DNA of 64,000 nucleotides from Desulfogranum japonicum DSM 18378 (GCF_000429945.1 NZ_KE386993.1:71943-135942); one strand, 5' to 3'; positions 8,766 to 19,004 are shown, counted from the first letter of the stretch. Program-made: numbers and translations. The notes: generated by a model not told the origin, from the sequence alone.

Positions 8766-9404
8766 ATTTTTTCCTCGTTAGTACCTCTTCAGAAAGGCGG
8801 CTTGTTATTCATGCTGTATGTATGGAAAAACATTACAGGCATCTGTTTGATAGCATGAGGGTAAATTAGGGCATTTGTAAAAATGGCCCAAGAGCATTCC
8901 TGGAAAGATACTTGTTGCGGAATATTGGCCTATTGGTCTTACAAGCTAATATTCACTGTGAATACCTCTTTTCAATGCACAGATTTCGCTACACTAAGTT
9001 CGGATAGCCTAATTGGCAATACCTGGCAATGCAAAATCATAATATTAGCCATCTTTTACATTATCAATTGTAATGCTGAACTCGGTTTTTATGTTGACGT
9101 GCTAAAAGGACGTATTTGCAAGAGGTTGTAAGGCGTTCGTTTTCGAGCTCTTTGTACTGCCCTTGAGGGATAATCAAGCAGCCTATATCAGCTTTTTGTA
9201 AAGATTATAGCCTGTTGTCGTGTAGGAAAGGAGATGTTGCTTGCTATGTGTAAGGATGAGGCTGTTGGTTGTGTGCAGGAATGTTGTTCTGTTCTAGTTT
9301 TCTGTTATTTTGTTTGTATTGGTCGAGCAAGGAGTAAATTTTTTATTTTTTGTCTGACAAATTTACAGAAAGCGTTTATAGGCGCCTTTGCATGGCTACT
9401 GCCA
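8766..9404. other. 640-bp intergenic region upstream of the carboxylase operon
   Basis: No gene is supported here. The region is AT-rich in its middle. It must hold the promoter of the carboxylase operon (minus strand from 8765) and the 3' end of the lut-mobB operon. I could not identify a specific promoter, riboswitch or terminator. Confidence 0.4.
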
Positions 9405-9908
9405 TTATAGTTTCCTGAGCTGAAAAAACTCAATAATAAAATCAGCAATCTGGCTGACCTGGTCCCGGGAAAAGATTTTGGGGTGTTGAATGGCAACATC
9501 AGCAGCAACCGCGACAACCCCGGGGACAGATTGAAACAGTGGTGTCTCATCGTCGGAACAGACTTCGATCTTCGGTATATCCGGATTGTGTTTGAATCCT
9601 TCGGCAATGACCAGGTCCATTTGGGGAAACCTGGTATCTGCCATGGTTTGAATATCAAGTCTTGAGGGCGGAGAAAAGGTTGCCATTTGATCCGGGGCAA
9701 TCAACGTAACATTGTCCGCGCCGGCCTGAAGGTAGGCATGCGTATCGGTACCTGGCGGATTAAAAGGGATTCCCGTCTCCTTGGTGGATTTTATCACTGC
9801 GACCGCATAACCACGCTGTTTTAGATGGTGAACCACCTTGGCGGCCAAGGTGGTTTTTCCTGAATTGTGCCAGCCTATAAAACTGATGATCGGTGTTGTT
9901 GTTTGCAT
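9405..9908 (-). CDS. mobB: Molybdopterin-guanine dinucleotide biosynthesis adaptor MobB
   Basis: MobB is a GTP-binding protein that assists MobA in attaching GMP to molybdopterin. The protein (167 residues from this start) opens with a strand and the P-loop GWHNSGKTTLA, and later has DLVIAEGFKHNPDIPKIEV, the typical MobB switch region. Length fits the family. The stop of the LutC-like gene lies 4 bases upstream of the ATG at 9908; another in-frame ATG at 9923 overlaps lutC. Neither start has a strong ribosome site. It is the last gene of the lutABC-mobB operon, an unusual neighbour for lactate oxidation genes. Confidence 0.9.
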   Translation of the reverse strand: MQTTTPIISFIGWHNSGKTTLAAKVVHHLKQRGYAVAVIKSTKETGIPFNPPGTDTHAYLQAGADNVTLIAPDQMATFSPPSRLDIQTMADTRFPQMDLVIAEGFKHNPDIPKIEVCSDDETPLFQSVPGVVAVAADVAIQHPKIFSRDQVSQIADFIIEFFQLRKL

Positions 9909-9912
9909 GGGT

Positions 9913-10638
9913 TTATTTGACATCCGATTTGACGAGTACGAGATGCATTTCCCTGGGACCGTGAGCTCCATGGACCATTTGTGCCTCAATATCAGCAGTT
10001 TTTGAAGGGCCGCTGATGAATACCAATGCATTGGGCAATTCCATTGTACTGAGCTGATCATAGACCGTATCCAGTGAGGGGACGAGTTGGGAACAGGTTG
10101 CCACTGCGATATGAATGCTGGGAACAAGAGATGTTGAGCGTGGCAGCTGTGGTTCTGATAATTGCACAATGGCTGCTGTGTCAGCAATTACAAAGCTTGG
10201 AAAGGTGATGCCTATATAACTTTGGATGGTTAGTTCCCGCAAGTCTATATCAGGAGAATCAGTCAGTGTGCATGGAAGATTATGCTCTGTAAGAAGTGCA
10301 GCCAGGCCCATCTGTTTCTCTGCTGGAGAAGGGTGGCAGATAATCTGTTTTTTTCTGGTGAATTCCAATGGTGCAGAGAGTGCCAGGTCAACAATATTCT
10401 GTGCTGCACCATGCCAGTGATCTGTTATATGCAGGTTCAGGTTAAGTGGCACACAGTTGTCTGCTAATGTCTTAAGCAGATCTGCTTGTGTTGTTGAATC
10501 TTGTGTACCTGCTACGGACAGTGGGGGGGTATGTGCGCGTGACTGCACAAGCTCCTTAAATGATGGAAGCCGCTTTCCCTGGCTTGAGCTTTCGCAGGAA
10601 AAGCGCAAATGATTAATAAAAGAAGTCTGGTTATTCAT
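9913..10638 (-). CDS. lutC: LutC-like LUD-domain lactate utilization protein
   Basis: LutC with LutA and LutB forms the non-flavin L-lactate oxidation complex that turns lactate into pyruvate. The protein (241 residues from this start) is variable at its N-terminus and has a LUD/YkgG domain over its second half: SYIGITFPSFVIADTAAIVQ, then STSLVPSIHIAVA, then FISGPSKTADIEAQMVHGAHG near the C-terminus, ending in LVLVK. The ATG at 10638 overlaps the lutB stop by 8 bases and follows GGAG at good spacing. A longer open frame to 10803 lies inside lutB and is not used. The N-terminal region is poorly conserved. Confidence 0.9.
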   Translation of the reverse strand: MNNQTSFINHLRFSCESSSQGKRLPSFKELVQSRAHTPPLSVAGTQDSTTQADLLKTLADNCVPLNLNLHITDHWHGAAQNIVDLALSAPLEFTRKKQIICHPSPAEKQMGLAALLTEHNLPCTLTDSPDIDLRELTIQSYIGITFPSFVIADTAAIVQLSEPQLPRSTSLVPSIHIAVATCSQLVPSLDTVYDQLSTMELPNALVFISGPSKTADIEAQMVHGAHGPREMHLVLVKSDVK

Positions 10639-12097
10639 GCTGGTCTCCACTTTGCTGTCTGCTTGCCTTGCTTTTTGATAACTTTTCTTGCCATCGTTTT
10701 CTGAACGTTTTTTGGGCAACAGCTGGGAGAAGCCTTGTTCTGGTCCATTTGGATGCAGGACCTGGAAGGTTATCCAGCATTCCTGCACGGTTACTCCAGG
10801 CATGCTGTAAATGGCCCATCAGGGAAATAGTCGCATGATATATTCGAGGGTGCTGTATGAGCCATGCCCAGAGTGTAAACATCGTACGTTCTTGGAGCGA
10901 GGAAGGTTGTACGTCCCAGTTTTTGTCTCCATGGGCAAGCTTCTCGCGTAGAAGGGACAGCATTCTGGGCAGATCGTTTTCCACTGGGCAGATATCCTTA
11001 CATGCACCGCAGAGGGTTTCCCCTTTGCAGAGGTCAGCATGTTTATTAATGCCGTCGAGCAGGGGAGTAATGACTGCGCCAATGGGACCGCTATACGGAG
11101 AATTGTATGCATGGCCGCCAATTCGACCATATACAGGGCATATGTTGAGACAAGCTCCGCAGCGGATACAGGCCAGAACTTCTTTGAAGTCCGGATCAGC
11201 CAGAATACGCGAACGGCCGTTATCCAGAATCACTAAGTGGAATTCTTCAGGACCGTCAGGACCATCCGAGGCAGCAGGACCACCCTGGAAACTCACATAG
11301 GTGGAAAGCTTTTGCAGGGATGCCCCCCGAGTGAGAAGTTGCAGCAGGGTTTTGTGTTCATCAAGGGTTGCCACAACCCGTTCCATGCCCATGATAGCAA
11401 CATGAACAGGTGGCATGGTTGTGGCCATACGTATGTTACCCTCATTGGAAACCAAGGTAATATGGCCGGTTTCTGCACACGCAAGGTTGCATCCGGTCAA
11501 CCCCATGTCTGCAGAGAGAAGTTTTTTGCGCAGGGTTGTGCGAGCTGCCTGGGTAAGGGTAGGGGGATCCGTGGATGCTGGAATGCCGAGTTTTTGAGTA
11601 AATAACTCACTGATCTGGTACCTGTCCATGTGGATACAGGGCGCAATAATATGGGAGGGTGTGTCTTCCGCGAGTTGGACAATATACTCACCAAGGTCTG
11701 TCTCCACCACCTCGATACCCTGGTCTTCTAGAACTTTGTCAATGCCGATCTCCGCTGAGGTCATGGATTTCCCTTTGACCACGGTTTGTACATTATGTTG
11801 TCTGGCCACTTTGGATATGTAGTCGTTGGCCTGTTCAGCTGTTGAGGCAAAGAAGACCTTACCGCCTCTGGCTTGTATTTTTTTAGCGAGTTCTTCCAGT
11901 ACAAGGTCCAGGTGTTCCAGAGTCTGCATCCTGTTCTCTTTTGCCCTGGCTCTGAGCTGTTGGTCCGGCAGCTGATTCCAAAGGTTCAGGGCACCCTTTC
12001 CCAGGCGCTGCTGCAGTCCCTGCAGACTGTGTTGCAGACATTGGTTGTTGATACCGTCATTGGCCAGTTTTTTGTACAGGCTATTTATTTCCGGCAT
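10631..12097 (-). CDS. lutB: LutB-like iron-sulfur lactate utilization protein
   Basis: The 488-residue protein joins an N-terminal LUD domain to a C-terminal ferredoxin-like domain. The LUD part includes KGKSMTSAEIGIDKVLEDQG and GLTGCNLACAETGHI. The ferredoxin part has two cysteine clusters for [4Fe-4S] centres: CIRCGACLNICPVY and CGACKDICPVEN. The order and length match LutB (YkgF). I chose the ATG at 12097, which follows GGGGAG and overlaps the end of lutA by 17 bases; the overlap with lutC at the other end is 8 bases, so the three genes are translationally coupled. The complex is cytoplasmic; electrons probably pass to the quinone pool, which is inference. Confidence 0.94.
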   Translation of the reverse strand: MPEINSLYKKLANDGINNQCLQHSLQGLQQRLGKGALNLWNQLPDQQLRARAKENRMQTLEHLDLVLEELAKKIQARGGKVFFASTAEQANDYISKVARQHNVQTVVKGKSMTSAEIGIDKVLEDQGIEVVETDLGEYIVQLAEDTPSHIIAPCIHMDRYQISELFTQKLGIPASTDPPTLTQAARTTLRKKLLSADMGLTGCNLACAETGHITLVSNEGNIRMATTMPPVHVAIMGMERVVATLDEHKTLLQLLTRGASLQKLSTYVSFQGGPAASDGPDGPEEFHLVILDNGRSRILADPDFKEVLACIRCGACLNICPVYGRIGGHAYNSPYSGPIGAVITPLLDGINKHADLCKGETLCGACKDICPVENDLPRMLSLLREKLAHGDKNWDVQPSSLQERTMFTLWAWLIQHPRIYHATISLMGHLQHAWSNRAGMLDNLPGPASKWTRTRLLPAVAQKTFRKRWQEKLSKSKASRQQSGDQHE

Positions 12098-12839
12098 GGT
12101 CGGCCTCCCCTTGGTGCGAGAGAATTTCGGCAATGTGCACGACCTGTACTGGCAAGTTGCGCTTTTGGGCACGCCCTTGTATGTGCATCAGGCAGCTGAT
12201 ATCACATCCTGTAACGTATTCAGCCCCTGTGGCCAATATGGTACGAAGTTTTTCATCCACCATGGCTGTGGATATTTCAGGGTAATGAATAGAAAATGTG
12301 CCGCCAAATCCGCAGCAGGTGTCGCTGTTTTCCATCTCGATCAATTCCAGGCCGGCAACTTTGGAGAGGAGGGCGCGGGGTTGGCGGCGGATACCAAGTG
12401 AACGGCTGAGGTGGCAGGAATCGTGATAGGTTGTTTTGGCGTGAAAAGAGGCTCCAAGGTCTGTGACCCCCAGAACGTCGACCAAATATTCAGTCAGTTC
12501 GTAAGTTCTGTCGCCGATACGTTCTGCCATCTGCATGAGATCCGGTTCATCTTTGAAAAGCTGCGGATAATGATGGCGTACCATGTGTACGCAACTACCG
12601 GAAGGGCAGATAATTACTTCACTATCCCGAAATACCTGAAGAAAATGCAAGGCAGCCTTGCGGGCCGATTGACGATGGCCGCTGTTAAAGGCCGGTTGTC
12701 CGCAGCATGTTTGTCCATCGGGGTAGGTAACCGGAATATCCAATCTGTCAAAGAGGTTCACCATGGCTTCTCCGACATGGGGGTACATGTGATCCACCAG
12801 ACATTGTATAAAAAGGGAAACTGTGGGTTGCTGTGTCAT
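12081..12839 (-). CDS. lutA: LutA-like CCG-domain lactate utilization protein
   Basis: LutA belongs to the cysteine-rich CCG family related to heterodisulfide reductase subunit B and glycolate oxidase GlcF. Both CCG repeats are visible in the 252 residues: TCCGQPAFNSGH near residue 60 and DSCHLSR...CCGFGGTFS between about residues 140 and 185. It is first in the operon lutA-lutB-lutC-mobB. Repeat copy R1-C ends at 12927, within 90 bases of the start, so the repeat may lie in the promoter region or leader. Confidence 0.94.
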   Translation of the reverse strand: MTQQPTVSLFIQCLVDHMYPHVGEAMVNLFDRLDIPVTYPDGQTCCGQPAFNSGHRQSARKAALHFLQVFRDSEVIICPSGSCVHMVRHHYPQLFKDEPDLMQMAERIGDRTYELTEYLVDVLGVTDLGASFHAKTTYHDSCHLSRSLGIRRQPRALLSKVAGLELIEMENSDTCCGFGGTFSIHYPEISTAMVDEKLRTILATGAEYVTGCDISCLMHIQGRAQKRNLPVQVVHIAEILSHQGEADHAGNK

Positions 12840-12857
12840 AAAGATATAAATGGTTCA

Positions 12858-12927
12858 GGGCCTCAGAAAAGATGGATTATCCAATCTTACTTGTCTCTCC
12901 TTGGATAATTGTTATTTTCTGCGACCC
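12858..12927 (+). repeat. R1 palindromic repeat, copy C (70 bp, internally deleted)
   Basis: This copy keeps both ends of R1. The left part holds the shared segment ATTATCCAATCTTACTTG and the right part GGATAATTGTTATTTTC followed by GCGACCC. It lacks about 91 bp that form the central hairpin in copies A and B. The remaining ATTATCCAA and TTGGATAAT arms form a shorter palindrome. It sits just upstream of lutA, whose start is at 12839 on the minus strand. Confidence 0.8.
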
Positions 12928-13087
12928 TTAGCTGGAAATATTCGTTGTCTCTGTTCGAGAATGAGTATTAGAATTTAAGGTTTAGGTGTTTAAAACTTAC
13001 TCCAGAGGTATACCTGATATCCAAGTTTACGCTTAGCTTCAAGAGTACATTTGCATGTATACCATAAAAATTACCAGAAGAGATCAT

Positions 13088-15394
13088 TTATGCAGAGGAA
13101 CTCGTTAAACCATGCTTGAGGATGTGTGCAAAGGTCATTGCAGGGACGGGCTTGCTAAACAAGTAGCCCTGGTAGATATTGCAACCTTGTTCATAGAGAT
13201 AGACCACTTCCTGTTCTCTCTCAACTCCTTCGGCAATAACATCCATGCCAAGGTTCTGGGCGAGCATGATAATGGAATCAACCAGTACAGCGCGTTGGCC
13301 CTGTTTGCCGATTTCCTGTACAAATGAACGATCAATTTTCAGGGTGCTCAGAGGAAGCTTGTTGAGATATCCCAGGGAGGAATAGCCTGTACCGAAATCA
13401 TCAAGCGAAACCTTCATTCCTAACTCTCGCAGGGCCATTATTTTTTGCACATTGGTGAAGTCCGTGGAGATAATTCCACCTTCGGTTATTTCCAGGCCCA
13501 AGTGGTAAGCCGGAGCTTTGGTTTCCTGTAGAATTCGTTCAATTGTCTCCAAGAGATATGGGCTTGAAAACTCTTTGCTACTGATATTGACGGTGAAAAA
13601 CTGGTTCTTTTTGATAATGCCGAGTTCATGCCAGTGTTTAACCTGGGTGCAGGCTGTACGAAATACCCATTGATCTATCTCGCTCTGCATACCTTTTTCT
13701 TCAGCGATCGGTAAGAAGTCAGATGGGGGAATCTGGCCTCTTTCGGGATGTATCCATCTGAGGAGAGCCTCACCCCCTACCAGTGAACCATCTATTGTTA
13801 CCTGGGGCTGATAGTGCAGGGCAAACTCTTCAGCCTTTAGCGCATTACGGATTTCCATGTTAAGGCGTAACCTTTTATCTGCCGCATCCTGCATGCTGGG
13901 CATGAAAAAGCGGATCTCGTTTCGACCGGAGGCTTTTGCTTTGTACATCGCCGTGTCTGCCTGTTTGAGTATATCTTCAGACTGGGCATCGGCTTTGGGA
14001 AATATGGAAACACCTATGCTTGGGGTGATGTGGATGTCGTGTCCTTCAATTCGGCAGGGAAGGGAGAGCTTGGAACTGAGTTTTTCAGCAATTAATTTCG
14101 CATTGGATGCTGCTGCTGTAGCAGTTGCACCGAGCTCTGTCAGGATTAGAATGAATTCATCGCCACCCATGCGTGAAGCTGTGTCTTCATTGCGAATGTT
14201 TTCCTGTATTCTGTCTGCAACGAGTTTTAGCAGGGCATCGCCTGCGCTGTGTCCCAGGGAATCATTGATGGTTTTAAAGTTATCCAGATCAATAAACAGC
14301 AGGGCGCCAAAGGAATGATATCTTTCAGCACGTGTAATTTCATTTTCCAGGTTATGAAGCAACAGACGCCTATTTGGGAGTCCTGTCAGGGTATCATAGG
14401 TAGTGTGGTATTGGATTTGGGCTTCAGATATTTTTCTTTCCGTGAGATCCTCTATAATCCCCATACCCCCTCTGATCTTTCCGTTTCTCCCGGTGATGGC
14501 TTTCATGATGACACGGATAGGAAGTTTTTTTCGTGAAAGAATGCTCGTATACTCTCCTTCAAAGTAGCCATCGCCTTTACGGAGTGAATCCTTTACAGCA
14601 TTCAGCATGCCTTGCTGGCTAATACCCGTAAACATATTTATACCAATAATTTCTGTTTTTCCGGCATTGAGCATGTGGGCCAAGGTTTCATTGCAATCAA
14701 CAACGACAGCGTTGCTGTCGTATTGGAACAACCCCAATGGCGCATGGTTGAATAGGTGACGATACCGTTCCTCACTTACGCGCATTGTGCGTTCACGTTC
14801 TTCGCTGATGATCTTCAGCTCTATGTTTTCCCTCATGTTTTGGTTTATGCTATGGGAACTGACATAGGTGGAGATGTAGAAAATTACAGTCAGCAATGCC
14901 ATGAACAATGCGTGGGGCGTGGCGACGAGTACCAGCTTCAACGCCAATGGGAGGAGAATCAAGGTTTGAAAAATCAGTAGTGCTTTCAGGTTGGAACTAA
15001 GCCATGTCACTGCTCCTGCAACCAGACCTGTCTGGAGCAGCATGAACACAACCATGTCCGCATCAAATTGGGGTGGTAAAAATATAAATGATGTTGATGC
15101 CCACATACTTGCAGCAGCAGCTGTGCCGATCAGAAAGCGCCTGTACCATACAATAGGCTCTGCTACGGGACTGTTGCGTCTGTATGCAAGGGTAAGGAAA
15201 AAACGGCCAAGGGTAATCAGTTGAAAAAGGCCCAGCCAGGACACAAGCAGAAGGGAAGAGAGGCTTTTGTATTTGGGCCAGCAGATCAAAACGCTGATAA
15301 TAACAGAGATGAGTAAAGCAGATGGTGATTTGGCATACAAGGACTCAACTTGTTCTGCCAGGATTTTTTTTTCAAATGAAGCGTTTTTCAGCAT
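13088..15394 (-). CDS. Membrane PAS-GGDEF-EAL c-di-GMP enzyme
   Basis: This 768-residue protein can make and break c-di-GMP. The first 180 residues hold about six hydrophobic segments (near 27-38, 48-70, 88-106, 113-133, 139-157, 161-180). A PAS domain spans about 205-320. The GGDEF domain has an intact GGDEF at 410-414, with an RxxD inhibitory site (R401-D404) five residues before it. The EAL domain has EAL at 542-544 and DDFGTGYSS from 665. Both catalytic signatures look intact, so net activity cannot be decided by reading. It is a single gene, near two c-di-GMP-binding PilZ proteins. Confidence 0.95.
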   Translation of the reverse strand: MLKNASFEKKILAEQVESLYAKSPSALLISVIISVLICWPKYKSLSSLLLVSWLGLFQLITLGRFFLTLAYRRNSPVAEPIVWYRRFLIGTAAAASMWASTSFIFLPPQFDADMVVFMLLQTGLVAGAVTWLSSNLKALLIFQTLILLPLALKLVLVATPHALFMALLTVIFYISTYVSSHSINQNMRENIELKIISEERERTMRVSEERYRHLFNHAPLGLFQYDSNAVVVDCNETLAHMLNAGKTEIIGINMFTGISQQGMLNAVKDSLRKGDGYFEGEYTSILSRKKLPIRVIMKAITGRNGKIRGGMGIIEDLTERKISEAQIQYHTTYDTLTGLPNRRLLLHNLENEITRAERYHSFGALLFIDLDNFKTINDSLGHSAGDALLKLVADRIQENIRNEDTASRMGGDEFILILTELGATATAAASNAKLIAEKLSSKLSLPCRIEGHDIHITPSIGVSIFPKADAQSEDILKQADTAMYKAKASGRNEIRFFMPSMQDAADKRLRLNMEIRNALKAEEFALHYQPQVTIDGSLVGGEALLRWIHPERGQIPPSDFLPIAEEKGMQSEIDQWVFRTACTQVKHWHELGIIKKNQFFTVNISSKEFSSPYLLETIERILQETKAPAYHLGLEITEGGIISTDFTNVQKIMALRELGMKVSLDDFGTGYSSLGYLNKLPLSTLKIDRSFVQEIGKQGQRAVLVDSIIMLAQNLGMDVIAEGVEREQEVVYLYEQGCNIYQGYLFSKPVPAMTFAHILKHGLTSSSA

Positions 15395-16007
15395 GTGGGT
15401 ATTGTCGTGAGGTTCGGATATTGTTTCGATATGGATGTGTCGGTTTTTAGAGAACGTGTAATTGTGATATACTTATGAATAAACGCTTGCATAACGAATC
15501 TTCCCTGCGTTGTATTCTTCATGGCTAACGTTTTTGGGTTCATTGTATGAATGTGCTACGATATGGTTGAGCCCAGGGACTAACAGAGCTGCATAATGAA
15601 ATGTAGCTCTTGGTGTCTCGGGATTTCATTACTGATATAAAAGTATATCACATTCTATACTTTACCCGGTGTCATACTATATTCCCAAGGTCTGTGGGAA
15701 AAAAAATTATTTTGTGAAGTCTGTAGGATATTGCTCAAAAGGTGGATATCGCCCCAGGAAGTTTCTGGTGCTCCTGGAAAGTATGATTTTATAGGTGTTT
15801 GACAATAATTTCGGTTTGATCCTATAATAATATTTAAGAATTATTCTTGCTTGTTGGAAGTCGCCCGGTTGATATTGTCGTAAAAGCAACAGAGAGATAA
15901 AGCCCTGCAGTGGAGAATGCTACTCCATACGTGTTCATATTTCAGCACTACATCTATGGAGGGGCTTATACCCGCTGAGACGAGAATTCTTGAAAGTGTG
16001 AGGCATC
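15395..16007. other. 610-bp divergent intergenic region
   Basis: This lies between the divergently transcribed GGDEF-EAL gene and the chemoreceptor gene and must contain both promoters. An imperfect inverted repeat at about 15571-15629 (CCCAGGGACTAACAGAGCT on the left) could form a hairpin. I compared the region with the c-di-GMP GEMM riboswitch pattern and found no convincing match. No gene is supported. Confidence 0.4.
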
Positions 16008-18455
16008 ATGAAACTGAGGACTAAACTTTTTGCTATCGGTATTGGTGGGATCACAATCACGGCCCTTTGCTCTATAGCGGCTACGTTGTATTTTTTAAAG
16101 ATACAAAAAAATCAAATAATCCTCAGAACCGTAGAGACGGCCAGGCACAATTTCCAAGTGGCCATGGAGGCAAAGAAAAAGGTCTGGCAGACCAATGCAC
16201 TGCAGGTTGCAAGTAATCAGAAAATTATATCAGCTTTGGTTGATGGGGACAGAGAATTAGCCCATGAGGTACTCAGTAATTTGGGGAAGGTGTTTAAAGA
16301 GAATACAGGATTCAAGAATGTGCAGGTACATCTTATCGACAGTGATCTGCGTTCTTTTTATAAGTCGTGGAATAAAGACAGCTTTGGAGAATCGTTAAAT
16401 TATTCAAAGGGGTATGCTGAGGTGAAAACCACAGGAACATCTCAGGTCGCCATGGAGATGTCTTCTAAGGGCCTCAGGTTAAAGGGATTGTTCCCTGTTA
16501 CATATCAGGGGAAATTTCTGGGTATTGCGAATTTTGAAGGCGGGTTGAATTCAATAAAAAGGACACTGGAACCATATCATATTGATTTCGTATATTTCAT
16601 GGAGGAAAGCAAACTGAATATTGCCCCTTCCATGAAAAATAAACAAAAAATAGGCAGGTACATACTCAACCAAAAGGATGTGGATGAGCAATTTTTTAGC
16701 TATCTGCAGCGAGATGGAGTTATTGATAAGATTCTGGAAAATGATTATTTGATAGACGATGCTTATTTGACTGTCAGTGATAAATTTCAAGGATTTGGTG
16801 GAGAAGAGGTTGGCTTGTATATGGTTGCAATGCCTAGTGATATTGTGATGGATGATACATATCAATTACGTAATACAATTTTGAAATTGTGTGTTGGTAT
16901 ATTTATACTATTCTTCTTTCTTCTTGCATTTATAATATTATTTGTAGATAGAAAAGTTATAAGGTTGATCAGTAAGATTACCGAAAAAACAAATGATCTT
17001 GCTGTAGGTGATGGTGATTTGACGCAAAGGATACCTGTGCTTAGCAGAGATGAAATTGGATCGCTTGCTGAAAACTTCAATCTGTTTATGAAAAAACTCA
17101 ATGATATAATAGCAAATATTGGTAAGAATTATGAAGTTCTTACTGCTGAATCTCATGAATTATTTTCAATTTCTAAACAAGTTATGGATGATTCAGAAAA
17201 TCTCACCGGAAAATCGAATACTGTTGCTGTGGCTGCTGAAGAGATGAGCTCAAATATGAATTCAGTTGCCGCCGCAAGTGAACAAGTGTCTACGAATGTC
17301 GCAACTGTTAACGATGCGGCAACTGTTATGCAGAAGGGGCTGCAAGGGGTAGTTCTCCATTGTGAAAAAGCACGAGATGTGACCAACGAAGCGGGTGTGC
17401 AGGTAACTGTAACCTCTGAGCGGGTGACTTTGCTTGGTCAAGCTGCCCGGGAAATATCTCATATAACCGAAGTGATCACCGAAATCGCTGATCAGACAAA
17501 TCTGCTTGCACTCAATGCAACCATAGAGGCGGCCAGGGCTGGAGAGGCTGGAAAAGGCTTTGCTGTTGTTGCCAATGAAATTAAGGAGCTAGCTGGCCAG
17601 ACATCTGGGGCAACCAGCGAGATTCGCCAGAAAATAGAAGAGATACAACGATCAACCAATACAACTGTTGAAGATGTACAAAAGGTGGAATCTGTTTTTA
17701 GTGAAGTGCAAAATGTTATACAGAGCATTGTTGAATCCATCGAAGAGCAGTCTGCCAATGCTCAAGAAGTTGCAGGAAATATTGAACAGGCTGCTTCAGG
17801 ACTCCAGGAAGTGAATTTGAATGTTTCGCAGAGCTCACAGGTCTCCATTGGAATTGCTCAAGATATTGCAGATGTGAGGGCTTATGCTGATAATATGTAT
17901 GAGAAAAGTACTATCATGCAAAGAAGCGTTCAAGGCCTGTCCGAACTTTCCGGAAAACTCAGAGAGATGATTTCTCTGTTTAAGGTAGTGGATGAATCTG
18001 CTGAGGAGAATAAGAAACAGCTTGCAGAAAAAAGGGGATCATTGCCTGATCTCGTACCGTGGGGTAAAAATCTGCAACTGGGTATTCGTGAGATTGATGA
18101 GCAGCATAAAGTACTCGTGGAGCTGATTAACAAGCTGTATCGTGCCATGAAAGTGCAGAGCGGACGTGAAGTCGTTGCCGAAGTTATAGATGAATTAACC
18201 GAATATACCAAATATCATTTCAGCTTTGAAGAAAAACAATTCCATGCATACAACTATTCGGAAAAGGATGAACATGTACGGGATCATAAAAAATTAATTC
18301 ATCAAGTGACCGATTTGCAGAAGCAAATGGCTAGCGGCAAGGCAAATGTCACCATGGACTTAATGGATGTTCTTGTCGACTGGTTACAAACGCACATTCT
18401 TAAAACGGACAAACGATATGTGTCCTTGCTCAAGGATAAAAAGTTGGATAAATGA
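16008..18455 (+). CDS. Methyl-accepting chemotaxis protein with C-terminal hemerythrin domain
   Basis: An 815-residue chemoreceptor. Domains in order: transmembrane helix at about 8-30, a periplasmic Cache-like sensor at about 35-285, a second helix near 290-315, a HAMP domain to about 370, a cytoplasmic signalling domain whose tip [18 protein letters not shown] lies near 492-510, and a hemerythrin domain from about 682 to the end. The hemerythrin iron ligands are visible as IDEQHKVL, the HFSFEE pattern, [10 protein letters not shown] and WLQTHI. A DcrH-like oxygen or redox sensing role is established for such fusions in sulfate reducers. The start follows GTGAGG. The gene is monocistronic, ending in a hairpin shared with a convergent PilZ gene. 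Confidence 0.95.
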   Translation: MKLRTKLFAIGIGGITITALCSIAATLYFLKIQKNQIILRTVETARHNFQVAMEAKKKVWQTNALQVASNQKIISALVDGDRELAHEVLSNLGKVFKENTGFKNVQVHLIDSDLRSFYKSWNKDSFGESLNYSKGYAEVKTTGTSQVAMEMSSKGLRLKGLFPVTYQGKFLGIANFEGGLNSIKRTLEPYHIDFVYFMEESKLNIAPSMKNKQKIGRYILNQKDVDEQFFSYLQRDGVIDKILENDYLIDDAYLTVSDKFQGFGGEEVGLYMVAMPSDIVMDDTYQLRNTILKLCVGIFILFFFLLAFIILFVDRKVIRLISKITEKTNDLAVGDGDLTQRIPVLSRDEIGSLAENFNLFMKKLNDIIANIGKNYEVLTAESHELFSISKQVMDDSENLTGKSNTVAVAAEEMSSNMNSVAAASEQVSTNVATVNDAATVMQKGLQGVVLHCEKARDVTNEAGVQVTVTSERVTLLGQAAREISHITEVITEIADQTNLLALNATIEAARAGEAGKGFAVVANEIKELAGQTSGATSEIRQKIEEIQRSTNTTVEDVQKVESVFSEVQNVIQSIVESIEEQSANAQEVAGNIEQAASGLQEVNLNVSQSSQVSIGIAQDIADVRAYADNMYEKSTIMQRSVQGLSELSGKLREMISLFKVVDESAEENKKQLAEKRGSLPDLVPWGKNLQLGIREIDEQHKVLVELINKLYRAMKVQSGREVVAEVIDELTEYTKYHFSFEEKQFHAYNYSEKDEHVRDHKKLIHQVTDLQKQMASGKANVTMDLMDVLVDWLQTHILKTDKRYVSLLKDKKLDK

Positions 18456-18470
18456 GGGGGATTTGTGGGG

Positions 18471-18499
18471 CAACAAGAAAACCTGGAGTTTTCTTGTTG
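18471..18499. terminator. Hairpin between convergent genes
   Basis: A perfect 12-bp stem, CAACAAGAAAAC at 18471-18482 with its complement at 18488-18499, encloses the 5-base loop CTGGA. It lies 16 bases past the chemoreceptor stop and 23 bases past the stop of the PilZ gene on the other strand. A bidirectional terminator is the simplest reading, though no long T-run follows on either strand. Confidence 0.6.
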
Positions 18500-18521
18500 T
18501 CAGGCCAATCTTGCTTTCTGG

Positions 18522-19004
18522 TTATTGTTTGAGGAAAAAATATATTTCTTTATCCTGACCGCCTGTGAAATGATCAACAAATTCGGCCCCGATGTTTCGT
18601 TTACCTACGTGCGTCACTTTGGCCTTTTTTTCAACCAGGGTATGTTTCTTGTTATCCAGGTGAAAACGGACTAGGATGGTCTCTTCTTCTCGTAACTGGG
18701 GTCCTGTAAAAACTTCAATGCCAACCCCATTCTGTGACAAGTTGTTGATTCTACATGTCGTAATGACTTTGCCATTCTGGGGGATTGCGTGCATGAGTTC
18801 CCCTATGAAATTGGTCTGTTTACGATAATTTTTACGGTGTTCAATTTCCGTGGTAAAGGTTTCACCACATGTACATTTGACTTTGAATTTCCGCTTGTTT
18901 GCAGGGAGTTTATCTGCACTGATCTGCTTGACTCGCCTGCAGTGTGGGCATTCTAAGGGGATGCAACCTGTTTGGTTGATATAAGACTTTGTTATTGCTG
19001 CCAT
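18522..19004 (-). CDS. PilZ-domain protein with N-terminal zinc ribbon
   Basis: A 160-residue soluble protein. Two cysteine pairs, CPHC at about residue 19 and CTC at about 44-46, suggest a zinc-ribbon at the N-terminus. The C-terminal PilZ domain has both c-di-GMP contacts: R57-x-x-x-R61 and N88-x-S90-x-x-G93. A c-di-GMP effector role is therefore likely; the partner is unknown. A GGAG ribosome site precedes the ATG, and a perfect 14-bp palindrome lies just upstream at 19021-19034. The gene converges on the chemoreceptor gene. Confidence 0.9.
   Translation of the reverse strand: MAAITKSYINQTGCIPLECPHCRRVKQISADKLPANKRKFKVKCTCGETFTTEIEHRKNYRKQTNFIGELMHAIPQNGKVITTCRINNLSQNGVGIEVFTGPQLREEETILVRFHLDNKKHTLVEKKAKVTHVGKRNIGAEFVDHFTGGQDKEIYFFLKQ

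Noticed and set aside
8883-9131. 82-codon open frame upstream of the carboxylase operon
   Set aside because: No ribosome site, cysteine-rich random composition, and no domain; judged chance.
9905-10187. N-terminal extension of MobB to 10187
   Set aside because: The extra 93 residues are an out-of-frame reading of lutC and are absent from MobB proteins, whose P-loop starts within 10-20 residues of the N-terminus.
15395-16007. c-di-GMP (GEMM) riboswitch upstream of the chemoreceptor
   Set aside because: Some pieces (for example a GCCCTGCAG stretch) invite comparison, but the conserved GEMM core and its two-helix layout could not be found.
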